DNA of 14,886 nt. It comes from Christensenella sp. UBA6406. GTDB lineage: Bacteria; Bacillota; Clostridia; Christensenellales; UBA1242. The stretch's first letter is position 1. Each line of letters opens with the position of its first letter. This document shows, piece by piece, positions 1 through 7,693 of this stretch. The notes beneath the pieces were generated by a model that worked only from the letters and a program-made list of their open reading frames with translations, made no database searches and was not told the DNA's origin. The translations under genes were made by a program, and so were the position numbers. The DNA is taken from positions 1 through 14,886 of the forward strand of contig DJPS01000052.1 of the NCBI GenBank assembly GCA_002438625.1, in the 5' to 3' direction.

Positions 1-2759
1 ACTTAACTATTCCAAGAAATAAACTGGTTGTTTTCAGTGGTGTCAGTGGTAGCGGAAAAAGCACGCTTGCATTTGATACAATTTGTGCAGAAGGGCAAAG
101 AAAGTTTTTGGAATCACTTTCATCATATGCTAGGCAATTTTTAGGTCAAGCACAAAAACCAAATGTTGAAAGCATTGAAGGACTTTCTCCATCTATCTCT
201 ATTGACCAAAAAACAACAAACAACAATCCACGCTCAACGGTTGGAACGGTAACAGAAATTTACGATTATTTGCGTTTGCTTTATGCAAGAATTGGCGTGC
301 CACATTGTCCAAAATGTGGAAAAGAAATAAGCCAACAAACTTTGGATGATATTGTTATAAAAGTCCTTGCAATGCCAAACGGGTCAAAACTACTTATAAA
401 CGCTCCTATTGTGCGTGGCGAAAAGGGAAGTTTTGTTAAAGATTTGCAAGCACTTCAAAAGCAAGGCTATGTTAGAGTTAAAATTGATGGCAATGTTTAT
501 AGATTAGATGAAGAAATCAATTTAGATAAAAACAAAAAGCACAACATTTCAGTCGTGGTTGATAGACTTATTGTTGCTGATGATATAAAGACAAGGCTAA
601 CCGAAAGCATAGAAACTGCTTTAAATCTTGCAAACGGACTTGTCGTTGTTGATGATGGCGAAAATGAAGTGCTTTATAGCACAAAATATGCGTGCAATGA
701 TTGCGATTTAAGCATTGAAGAAATCACGCCACGACTATTCAGTTTTAACAGTCCATTTGGTGCGTGTGATAAGTGTTTGGGGTTAGGATTCACGCAAAGC
801 ATTGACCCGCAACTTATTTTGAAAAATGCGGATAAAACATTGAATGAAGGAGCACTAGCACTTTCTGGTTGGACGCTTGAAAACGGAAGCATTAGCGAAA
901 TGTATTTTAAGGCATTAAGCAAAAAATATGGTTTTAGTTTGGATGTTCCGCTTAAAGATTTGCCAAAAGAAATTATAGACATTTTGCTATATGGAAACAA
1001 TGGCGAGCAATTAGAGTTAGAATATACAAACAAAAAGTTTAGTGGAAGTTATATGGGCAGTTATGAAGGTGTTATAACCAATTTGGAACGCCGATTTAAC
1101 GAAACGCAAAGCGACATGGTAAAGCGTGAGATAGGTAAATACATTAAAGAAACTCCTTGCACAAAATGCAAAGGTAAAAGATTAAGTGCAAATGCTTTAT
1201 CTGTTACAGTTGGCGGATTAAACATTTTTGAAATTTGCGAACTTAGCATAGATAAATTTAATCAATTTTTATCATCATTGCAGTTAGATGGCGAAAAGAA
1301 ACAAATTGCAGAACCTATTTTAAAAGAAATTTTGGCAAGAAATTCATTTTTGCTAGATGTTGGTTTGGGCTATTTAACGCTTTCAAGAATGGCAGGCACT
1401 TTAAGCGGTGGCGAATCACAAAGAATTAGACTTGCCACGCAAATTGGAAGCGGGTTGACTGGTGTGCTTTATGTGCTAGATGAACCAAGCATTGGGTTGC
1501 ATCAAAGAGATAACGATAAATTGCTTGCCACAATGTTTAAGTTAAGAGATTTAGGCAACACATTAATTGTTGTTGAGCACGATGAAGATACAATCCGTTC
1601 CGCAGATTTCCTTGTTGACATTGGTCCTTATGCTGGTGAAAAAGGCGGAAATGTGGTCGCTTCTGGAAGTGTGCAAGATGTTATAAATGTAAAAGAATCA
1701 ATCACTGGGCAATTTTTAAGTGGCGAAAGAAAGATTGAAGTGCCAAAACAAAGGCGTGGTGGTATTGGCTGGTTGTCAGTTAAAGGTGTTAAGCAAAACA
1801 ACTTAAAAGGCGTGGATGTCAAATTCAAAGTCGGTGCATTAAATGTTATCACGGGTGTGAGCGGAAGCGGAAAAAGTAGTTTGATAACAGAAGTTGTTTA
1901 TCCGCTTTTATCAAATGAACTCAACCGCACGGACTTGCCTGTTGGAAAGTGCTTAGGGGCAAGTGGCGTGGAGCAATTTGATAAAGTTATTGAGATTGAC
2001 CAAAGTCCTATTGGAAGAACGCCACGAAGCAACCCTGCAACATATACGGGTGTTTTCACAACCATAAGGGAATTGTTCGCAAGCACTTTGGGGGCAAAGG
2101 AGCGTGGCTATACAGCAAGCAGATTCTCCTTCAATGTTAAGGGCGGAAGATGCGAAAGGTGTGAAGGTGATGGCGTTAAAAAGATTGAAATGTATTTCTT
2201 ACCAGATATATTTGTGCCTTGCTCACTTTGTGGCGGAAAGCGTTATAACAGCGAAACTTTGGAAGTTAAATATAAGGATAAAACAATTTATGATGTGCTA
2301 GAAATGACAGTTGAAGATGCATTGAAATTTTTTGAAAATATTCCAGCAATTAAAAACAAGTTGCAAACAATTTATGATGTTGGGCTAGGTTACATTAAAC
2401 TTGGGCAACCTGCAACAACTCTAAGCGGTGGAGAGGCTCAAAGAGTTAAACTTGCAACCGAACTATCTAAACGAAGCACGGGCAAAACGATTTACATTTT
2501 AGATGAGCCAACAACTGGATTGCACTCATATGATGTTGCTAAATTAATTGATATATTGAATAGGCTTGTGGATGCGGGCAACACAATTTTGGTTATTGAA
2601 CATAATTTAGATGTTATTAAATGTGCCGATTATATTGTGGACTTAGGTCCAGAAGGTGGCAGTGGTGGCGGAGAGGTTGTTGCCACAGGAACACCAGAGC
2701 AAGTTGCTAAATGTGAAAAGAGTTATACAGGTAAATATTTAAAGAAATATTTAAATTAA
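1..2759 (+). CDS. uvrA: UvrA, excinuclease ABC subunit A (5' end cut off by window)
   Basis: DNA-damage recognition ATPase of nucleotide excision repair. It works as a dimer that loads UvrB on lesions in the cytoplasm. The frame is open from base 3 and gives 918 residues, so about 25-30 N-terminal residues lie outside the window. A TTG at 108 is only an internal Leu: the first Walker A (GVSGSGKST, nt 39-65) precedes it. Both ABC modules are complete: signature LSGGESQR near 1401 and Walker B LDEP at 1476; second Walker A GVSGSGKSS at 1854, signature LSGGEAQR at 2421 and Walker B LDEP at 2499. Zinc-module cysteines are visible: CPKC, CNDC/CDKC and CTKC in the first half, and CERC (2151) paired with CSLC (2220) in the second. 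There is no frameshift or missing key residue. It is followed by a terminator, so it is probably the last gene of its unit. Identification is secure. Confidence 0.98.
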   Translation, partial: LTIPRNKLVVFSGVSGSGKSTLAFDTICAEGQRKFLESLSSYARQFLGQAQKPNVESIEGLSPSISIDQKTTNNNPRSTVGTVTEIYDYLRLLYARIGVPHCPKCGKEISQQTLDDIVIKVLAMPNGSKLLINAPIVRGEKGSFVKDLQALQKQGYVRVKIDGNVYRLDEEINLDKNKKHNISVVVDRLIVADDIKTRLTESIETALNLANGLVVVDDGENEVLYSTKYACNDCDLSIEEITPRLFSFNSPFGACDKCLGLGFTQSIDPQLILKNADKTLNEGALALSGWTLENGSISEMYFKALSKKYGFSLDVPLKDLPKEIIDILLYGNNGEQLELEYTNKKFSGSYMGSYEGVITNLERRFNETQSDMVKREIGKYIKETPCTKCKGKRLSANALSVTVGGLNIFEICELSIDKFNQFLSSLQLDGEKKQIAEPILKEILARNSFLLDVGLGYLTLSRMAGTLSGGESQRIRLATQIGSGLTGVLYVLDEPSIGLHQRDNDKLLATMFKLRDLGNTLIVVEHDEDTIRSADFLVDIGPYAGEKGGNVVASGSVQDVINVKESITGQFLSGERKIEVPKQRRGGIGWLSVKGVKQNNLKGVDVKFKVGALNVITGVSGSGKSSLITEVVYPLLSNELNRTDLPVGKCLGASGVEQFDKVIEIDQSPIGRTPRSNPATYTGVFTTIRELFASTLGAKERGYTASRFSFNVKGGRCERCEGDGVKKIEMYFLPDIFVPCSLCGGKRYNSETLEVKYKDKTIYDVLEMTVEDALKFFENIPAIKNKLQTIYDVGLGYIKLGQPATTLSGGEAQRVKLATELSKRSTGKTIYILDEPTTGLHSYDVAKLIDILNRLVDAGNTILVIEHNLDVIKCADYIVDLGPEGGSGGGEVVATGTPEQVAKCEKSYTGKYLKKYLN

Positions 2760-2811
2760 AATATAATCAATTTGATAAATCTAAAAAATTAGTAAAAATT
2801 AAAATGATAAG

Positions 2812-2844
2812 AAAATGGCAAAAGAGAAAAATTTGTCATTTTTT
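2812..2844 (+). terminator. Intrinsic terminator after uvrA
   Basis: An 11-base-pair stem (2812-2822 with 2832-2842, one G-T wobble) encloses a 9-base loop and runs into T residues (2839-2844), with more T-rich sequence after it. It lies 53 bases past the uvrA stop. The stem is AT-rich, so termination may be partial. Confidence 0.55.
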
Positions 2845-2864
2845 GTTGAATTTTTGCATAATGC

Positions 2865-2893
2865 TTTACAAATTTATAATTTTCTTGTATAAT
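2865..2893 (+). promoter_or_regulatory. Sigma-A-type promoter for the Fic-like gene
   Basis: TTTACA (2865-2870), a 17-base spacer, then TATAAT (2888-2893). The predicted transcript start near 2900 leaves a leader of only about 14 bases, which holds the AGGAG ribosome site (2903-2907) six bases before the ATG at 2914. Confidence 0.75.
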
Positions 2894-2913
2894 TATTTAG
2901 ATAGGAGTTTGTT

Positions 2914-3735
2914 ATGAATTTGAATGAGGAAGTGTATTTTGAACTTGGTAAATTGAATTTGCATTTAAAACTTGCAAAAAAATCCTTTTTCTTGCTTCCT
3001 ATGATTGTTAGGCAAGGGGTTATGGCATTAAATTGCAATGGTAAAAAAATAGAGTTTGAAACATTGTTTTCACCAAATGTTGCTGATAATCCATCAAAAG
3101 AAACACTGCTAATTGTAAGGCAAATTAAGTTAATAAATGAATATTCCGCAAAAGAAGTTTTTGATATTGAGAGCGTGAAAGCAGTTATCACAGCATTTGA
3201 TAAAAAAGCAGATTTAAGCGGGCTTGAAAATTTTGAATTGAATGATGATTTAGAGTGCTTGCATAGAATTATAAAATTAATTAATAAAAATCAATCATCT
3301 TTAACATTGTTAGCAAGTGGCGTTGTTGCAAATGTGTTTTTAATTAAATCAAAATTTATTGATTTTCCTATGCTAGATATCACAAAAGCAATTATAGAAA
3401 ACAACAACGAAACAATGGATGACTTTAACGCATTAATGCTAAGTGCAATAAAAAGCACAATCAATATTTTGGAACAACATAAAAAAATGGTGAAATTGGA
3501 TGTCAAAAAGGCAGAAAGTGCCAAAATGAAATCTGTTATATTGGAATATAATTATCTAATTGAAAATCCTGTTGTTGAAGTTGGTTCAATGCTGGAAGAT
3601 TTAGAAATGACATTCGCAACCCTTAGCAAGGCAACAGCAATTTTAGAAAATCTTGGGATTTTAACAAAGATTGCAGGCAGTCAGCGTTATAGAATTTTCA
3701 AATACGATGCACTTTGTAAATTATTTGAAGATTAA
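2914..3735 (+). CDS. Hypothetical protein, Fic-fold-like without catalytic motif, C-terminal winged helix
   Basis: A 273-residue soluble protein with no signal peptide or membrane segment. The C-terminal part (about 206-265) reads like the winged-helix tail of Fic/DOC family proteins: a helix, then TLSKATAILENLGIL, then a basic turn (GSQRYRIFKY). Upstream, about 113-190 follows the order of a Fic core (a LHRIIKLINKN-like helix, then a hydrophobic helix and a long helical stretch). However, the HPFx(D/E)GNGR catalytic motif is absent and roughly 20 residues appear to be missing there. The region around residues 30-60 resembles a Fic_N segment, but the inhibitory Glu is replaced by Asn (ALNCNG). 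Active Fic proteins transfer AMP or related groups to proteins. If this kinship is right, the protein is a pseudoenzyme, perhaps acting through DNA binding. Kinship is inferred by eye. Start chosen on AGGAG six bases upstream. It could instead be an unrelated winged-helix regulator. Confidence 0.85.
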   Translation: MNLNEEVYFELGKLNLHLKLAKKSFFLLPMIVRQGVMALNCNGKKIEFETLFSPNVADNPSKETLLIVRQIKLINEYSAKEVFDIESVKAVITAFDKKADLSGLENFELNDDLECLHRIIKLINKNQSSLTLLASGVVANVFLIKSKFIDFPMLDITKAIIENNNETMDDFNALMLSAIKSTINILEQHKKMVKLDVKKAESAKMKSVILEYNYLIENPVVEVGSMLEDLEMTFATLSKATAILENLGILTKIAGSQRYRIFKYDALCKLFED

Positions 3736-3738
3736 TTA

Positions 3739-3756
3739 TTTTTAGTTGACTAAAAA
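3739..3756. repeat. Perfect inverted repeat overlapping a -35 box
   Basis: TTTTTAGT and ACTAAAAA are exact complements separated by two bases. The dyad covers the -35 box (TTGACT, 3746-3751) of the next gene and starts three bases after the previous stop. It could be an operator half-site pair, or a feeble terminator for the upstream gene (7-base-pair stem with a TTGA loop). Its position over the -35 favours an operator, but the sequence is low in complexity. Confidence 0.4.
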
Positions 3757-3774
3757 AATGAATAATAATAAAAT
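3746..3774 (+). promoter_or_regulatory. Sigma-A-type promoter for the HETRH protein gene
   Basis: TTGACT (3746-3751), a 17-base spacer and TAAAAT (3769-3774). This gives a leader of about 45 bases containing the ribosome site GGAGA (3813-3817), ten bases before the ATG at 3828. Confidence 0.6.
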
Positions 3775-3827
3775 TTAATCATTAAATAATAATTTTAAAA
3801 CATCATAAAAATGGAGAACTTAGCACA

Positions 3828-5051
3828 ATGATAAACAAAAAAGATTATGCTAAACAATGTTTTGATTACACTATAAACGAACTTAAAAAAGTTGATTATG
3901 TAAAATTAAATGTTTTTAGACCATATAAAGATTTGCAAACAAAAAAGTTGCTTTCATATTTTGAGAACAATGATTGCTTTTTAAGTTTAAAAGAAGAAAT
4001 GCAAGCGGAAATAATTAAAGAAGTTCATTATAGAATTTGCGATAAATTTAATGTGCCATATTTTGTTGTCTCATTTGAAAAATACGATGACTTAGATAAA
4101 AACTGTTTTAATTGTGGCTTAACTGATTATAGGCAAAATATAGTTATAAATTTATTTACTCGTAATGCATTAAAAAAATTGCCAAAAGACAAAAGAGAAG
4201 CGATAGGACTAAATTATTTAGATACAATCATCCACGAAACAAGGCACGCAATGCAATATAATTATATGATTGAAATGCTAAAAGGGAATGATAATGTTCC
4301 GTTAATGTTTAAGTTTATTAATTTAGATACAATCTTATCCAATGTAATTGAAAATGCACAGATAAAGAATTTTAGCGAGCGACCTAGCGACCAATTTTAT
4401 TTAAGCGGTGCGGAAATAGATGCTAGAATATTTGCAAACAATGCCATAGTCAATTTAGCAAATAAGAAAATGTTTGAAAATGCGGATAGGACAAAAGATT
4501 TCGCAAATGGTGGCAATTTTGTTGTTTGTTCGCTTGAAAATTACGGAAACTCAATGGCATTGTCGTATGTTGAAAGATTAAAAAAATTAATTAACAATGC
4601 ACAAGATTATATTGATTTATCAAATTATAATGAATTTAAATTTTTAGGTGATGAAAATCAGTTAAATCAATATGAAAAAGAATTGATTGAAAGAGAAGAT
4701 AAGAATGCAGGCAAATTAATTGAGTTTTATAAGGATAAATTAGCAAATTTAAAAGAAAATCAATATATAAAAGAATTTGCTTCAAAAATTACAGAAAATT
4801 TAAACAATAAAAATTTATATGCAATTCAATCATTAATGGAGCAAGCAAAAGCATTAGAAGATTTTGACTTTTTTGATTTAAGCGAGTTTTATGGTTTAAA
4901 TATTGTGCCAATTAAAAATTTACAAAATCAATCCGTGTTTGAAAACAGGATTAAATTCTTAGGTGCTGAATATGGCGAGAAATTAAGAAAAGAAATGGAA
5001 GAAAAGAGAATAAGACAAAATTTAACAAGTGTCAATAAAGAAAAACTATAA
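3828..5051 (+). CDS. Hypothetical protein with HETRH zinc-metallopeptidase-like motif
   Basis: A 407-residue protein with no signal peptide or clear membrane helix, so probably cytosolic. I do not recognise the family. Residues 77-110 alternate like beta strands (PYFVVSF..., then RQNIVINLF), followed by a helix carrying HETRH at 136-140 (TIIHETRHAMQ). About 56 residues later comes SGAEIDAR with Glu196. This layout (edge strand, HExxH helix, downstream Glu in an ExDA-like context) is that of gluzincin metallopeptidases, where two His and a Glu hold zinc and the HExxH Glu is the catalytic base. A CFNC pair lies at 93-96. The C-terminal half (from about 250) is charged, Lys/Glu-rich and helical, likely coiled coil. 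Start set by GGAGA ten bases upstream. It has its own promoter and sits between the Fic-like gene and a terminator. Protease activity is inferred, not shown. Confidence 0.85.
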   Translation: MINKKDYAKQCFDYTINELKKVDYVKLNVFRPYKDLQTKKLLSYFENNDCFLSLKEEMQAEIIKEVHYRICDKFNVPYFVVSFEKYDDLDKNCFNCGLTDYRQNIVINLFTRNALKKLPKDKREAIGLNYLDTIIHETRHAMQYNYMIEMLKGNDNVPLMFKFINLDTILSNVIENAQIKNFSERPSDQFYLSGAEIDARIFANNAIVNLANKKMFENADRTKDFANGGNFVVCSLENYGNSMALSYVERLKKLINNAQDYIDLSNYNEFKFLGDENQLNQYEKELIEREDKNAGKLIEFYKDKLANLKENQYIKEFASKITENLNNKNLYAIQSLMEQAKALEDFDFFDLSEFYGLNIVPIKNLQNQSVFENRIKFLGAEYGEKLRKEMEEKRIRQNLTSVNKEKL

Positions 5052-5069
5052 AATGCGTTGATAATTATG

Positions 5070-5118
5070 AAAAAACTTAACTATTTGATTTTTACGGCAA
5101 TTTAAAGTTAAGTTTTTT
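5070..5118. terminator. Two-way intrinsic terminator between convergent genes
   Basis: A perfect 13-base inverted repeat (5070-5082 with 5106-5118, core ACTTAACT/AGTTAAGT) flanks a 23-base spacer. It begins with six A and ends with seven T, so the transcript has a U tract on either strand. It lies between the rightward HETRH gene (stop 5051) and the leftward cysS (stop 5148), where it can end both. Confidence 0.75.
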
Positions 5119-5147
5119 TGTGTATTTTATTTAGTTATAAAATTTAA

Positions 5148-6548
5148 TTAAATTTTAGATAGTTCAAATCCATCTTTTGTGTCCAAAACTTTAAAACCAA
5201 GTGAAGAAATTTCGTCACGCAACTCATCACTTAATTTCCAATCTTTTTGCCTTCTTGCTGCTAGTCTTTTATTTGCTAGTTCAACAACATTTTCAGGTAT
5301 ATCATCCTTTTCTTTTTCTTCTTCTACTTTATCTAAATTCAAACCAAGAACTTCATCAAACTTCATTGCAAGTGCAAAAACATCTTCGCTCTTTGGCATT
5401 GCTTTAAGCATATCCCACAAAACGCTTAGAGCAGAAGCAGTGTTTAAATCATCGTTTATTGCATCTGTAAATGCAATGCTAAACTTAGCAAGTGTTGCAA
5501 TTTCTTCACTTGTCAATTTGCGTTTTACATCCTTATTTGATAAAACCAAAGCACGCAAACGAGAAAGGGCAGTCTTAGCACTAGATAAACCATCAAAAGT
5601 AAAATTAAGTTTCTTTCTATAATTTGTTTGCAAGTTAAGATACCTAAAATCAATAGGGGAGAAACCTTTCGCTTCCAAATCATCCAGCGTATAAATGTTG
5701 CCCAAACTTTTGCCCATCTTCCCGCCATCAACTTGCAAAAATTCGCAATGCATCCACCTTTCAACCACTTTATGCCCAAGTGCACAGTTGTTTTGAGCAA
5801 TTTCATTTTCGTGGTGCACTGTCAAATGGTCAATGCCCCCTGTGTGAATATCAAAATGTTCGCCCAAATATTTGTTTCCCATTGCAGAACACTCAATGTG
5901 CCAACCAGGGCAACCAACGCCCCAAGGACTTTCCCATTTCATAATGTGGCTATCATCAACAAACTTCCAAAGTGCAAAATCACAAGGATTTCTCTTCTCT
6001 TCATTCACTTCAACTCTTGCACCTGCAAGTTTATCTTCTAAATTCATCCCACTCAACTTGCCATAATCTGCAAACTTTGCCGTGTCAAAATAAACGCCAT
6101 CTTTTATGATATATGTGAAGCCCTTTTCTTCTAGTTTCTTTATAAACTCAATCATTTCATTTATGTGGTCAGTTGCTTTTGCAATCTTTTCAGGCATATC
6201 AACATTTAAACGCTTTAAATCACGCAAAAAAATCTCCGTGTAATAATTTGCAATTTCATATGGTGATTTGTTTTCCTTTTTAGCGGACTTTTCCATTTTA
6301 TCTTCGCCTTCATCTTCATCAGATGTCAAATGCCCAACATCAGTTATGTTCATAACGCCATAAATTTTATATTTATTATATTTCAAAACCCGCCTTAAAA
6401 TGTCCATAAACAAATAGGCACGCATATTTCCAATGTGTGGATATCCATAAACAGTCGGTCCACAAGAATACATTTTTACAGTGCCATCTTCGCTTAGTGG
6501 GGTAAAGTCGCTAACTTGCTTTGTTAGTGAATTATATAATCTTATCAT
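5148..6548 (-). CDS. cysS: Cysteinyl-tRNA synthetase
   Basis: Class I aminoacyl-tRNA synthetase that charges tRNA-Cys with cysteine using ATP. With the start at 6548 it has 466 residues, normal for the family. Visible hallmarks in that numbering: zinc ligands Cys29 (SCGPTVYGYPHIGN), Cys220 (GWHIECSAM), His245 and Glu249 (HHENE); the HIGH signature as HIGN at 38-41; and the KMSKS signature as KMGKS at 277-281. The C-terminal helical anticodon region is present. An upstream ATG at 6557 would add three residues, but AAGGA abuts it with no spacing, whereas the same AAGGA lies nine bases before the ATG at 6548. I therefore prefer 6548. No T-box leader is seen upstream. It lies 199 bases downstream of the dnaC-like gene on the same strand and may be partly co-transcribed. 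Identification is secure. Confidence 0.97.
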   Translation of the reverse strand: MIRLYNSLTKQVSDFTPLSEDGTVKMYSCGPTVYGYPHIGNMRAYLFMDILRRVLKYNKYKIYGVMNITDVGHLTSDEDEGEDKMEKSAKKENKSPYEIANYYTEIFLRDLKRLNVDMPEKIAKATDHINEMIEFIKKLEEKGFTYIIKDGVYFDTAKFADYGKLSGMNLEDKLAGARVEVNEEKRNPCDFALWKFVDDSHIMKWESPWGVGCPGWHIECSAMGNKYLGEHFDIHTGGIDHLTVHHENEIAQNNCALGHKVVERWMHCEFLQVDGGKMGKSLGNIYTLDDLEAKGFSPIDFRYLNLQTNYRKKLNFTFDGLSSAKTALSRLRALVLSNKDVKRKLTSEEIATLAKFSIAFTDAINDDLNTASALSVLWDMLKAMPKSEDVFALAMKFDEVLGLNLDKVEEEKEKDDIPENVVELANKRLAARRQKDWKLSDELRDEISSLGFKVLDTKDGFELSKI

Positions 6549-6615
6549 TTTTTCCATTCCTTTTTAATCTCTTTTGTTTGTGTTCAATTTTGACTTAACT
6601 TTACAAATGTACTAA

Positions 6616-6644
6616 ATTATAAATTTACAAACAATGTTGCTGAT
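6616..6644 (-). promoter_or_regulatory. Possible cysS promoter (-10 only convincing)
   Basis: On the minus strand a perfect TATAAT lies at 6621-6616, which would give a leader of about 60 bases to the cysS start. No good -35 is found at 16-18 bases upstream. The stretch 6549-6747 (about 200 bases) is otherwise AT-rich with no gene and no T-box motif. Confidence 0.3.
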
Positions 6645-6747
6645 AATTTAAATATTGCGAATAAATTTATTATTCTATTTTTAAGTTTTAACCTAACTTT
6701 AATATTTTATGCAAATTTTACATGTTTGTAAAGCAAAATTGATAAAT

Positions 6748-7671
6748 TTATTTCTTTTTAAGTCTTAAATCATCACCCTTAACATTTACAGTTATTGATA
6801 AGTTTTTATCAAACAATCTGCTAAACAATCTTTCGCTATATCTTTTAGAAATGTCGGCAGGGGAGTTTAAGTTGCTTGTTATAATTGTCAACTTCTTCGC
6901 CAAAATTCTCTCGCTGATAACCATAAGCAAATATTCTCTTGTTACATTGTTCAAAATCGGCTCTGTCCCAAGGTCATCAATGAAAAGCACATCGCATTCC
7001 AAAAAATGATGCAAATATAATTTTTTATTATCATTAAAGCATTTATGATATTCTAAAAAATTAGCATTCAAATTTGTTGCGGTAGTGAAGATTGTGTAAA
7101 GCCCCTTGTTTAAAAACGCATTTGCCATTGCTTGCGTTAATTGTGTCTTTCCAACGCCAATGTCTCCGCAAATGTAAATGTTCAACTTGCTTCGTTTTTC
7201 AGGGTAGGTTTCTGTTATCTCTATCATTTTTTCAACAAGTTTTTTATCAATCTTGTCGCAATCTTTAAATGAAATCTCTTGAAGAGTGTTCATATTGTAT
7301 TTGTTTGTATAGAATGAAATTAATTCATTAAAACAAGAACAATATTTGTTGCCATCAACACCTTTATCACGGCATAGAGAACACTCAAACTTCGGCTCTA
7401 AATCACTTGACTTTAATCCCATAGAAGATAAAATCTTTTCTTCTTCATCTTTCGCAACTTTCAATTCACTTTCAAGTCTTTTTTCTTCGCCCGTTTTGTA
7501 AAATCTTGCTTTCGCCACTTCAATGGTCAATGCTCCAATTTTATTCGCAATGTTTAAATAATCATCATTTTGCAATGCTTTCATTTTATTTATTTCAGCA
7601 TTTTGAATCGCTTTGCTTCGCCTTGCTCTCATATCACTTTGTGCAAGGGTGTAGATTTCTTCCATATTCAT
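6748..7671 (-). CDS. dnaC: DnaC/DnaI-type replicative helicase loader (AAA+ ATPase)
   Basis: A 307-residue ATPase expected to load the replicative helicase onto DNA with the DnaD/DnaB-like protein encoded just upstream. The N-terminal part (1-85) is helical and charged. Residues 97-113 carry CSLC and CSC, a zinc-type Cys cluster as found between the helicase-binding and ATPase parts of DnaI proteins. The AAA+ core shows Walker A GDIGVGKT (169-176), Walker B LFIDDLG (229-235), sensor TSN (265-267) and an arginine-finger region RYSERLFSRLF (277-287). Start ATG 7671 follows AGGAG at a slightly long distance of about 12 bases; an ATG six bases further in is also possible. It follows the dnaD-like gene by 22 bases, so the two are one operon. 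The IstB transposon helper is related, but no IstA is nearby and the Cys cluster and partner argue for DnaI/DnaC. Confidence 0.92.
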   Translation of the reverse strand: MNMEEIYTLAQSDMRARRSKAIQNAEINKMKALQNDDYLNIANKIGALTIEVAKARFYKTGEEKRLESELKVAKDEEEKILSSMGLKSSDLEPKFECSLCRDKGVDGNKYCSCFNELISFYTNKYNMNTLQEISFKDCDKIDKKLVEKMIEITETYPEKRSKLNIYICGDIGVGKTQLTQAMANAFLNKGLYTIFTTATNLNANFLEYHKCFNDNKKLYLHHFLECDVLFIDDLGTEPILNNVTREYLLMVISERILAKKLTIITSNLNSPADISKRYSERLFSRLFDKNLSITVNVKGDDLRLKKK

Positions 7672-7693
7672 AATTTGCTATTTCTCCTTATTT

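Noticed and set aside
108..110. TTG as a start for uvrA
   Set aside because: The frame continues to the window edge, and the first Walker A motif lies upstream of it at 39-65; it is an internal Leu codon.
2104..2301. Plus-strand frame inside uvrA
   Set aside because: It overlaps the conserved second zinc module of UvrA in another frame and has no support of its own.
5158..5185. GTTCAAATCC, resembling a tRNA T-loop
   Set aside because: It lies inside the cysS coding end, the flanking arms do not pair properly, and no acceptor, D or anticodon arm is nearby.
6717..6732. TTTACA/TGTAAA hairpin after the dnaC-like gene as a terminator
   Set aside because: The stem is only six base pairs and no clean T tract follows on the minus strand.
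6549..6747. Possible T-box leader before cysS
   Set aside because: No T-box consensus or specifier stem-loop is seen on the minus strand; the region is short and AT-rich.
6748..7671. IstB transposition helper of an IS21-type element
   Set aside because: No IstA transposase or terminal repeats are present, and the gene follows a DnaD/DnaB-like gene and carries the Cys cluster of helicase loaders.
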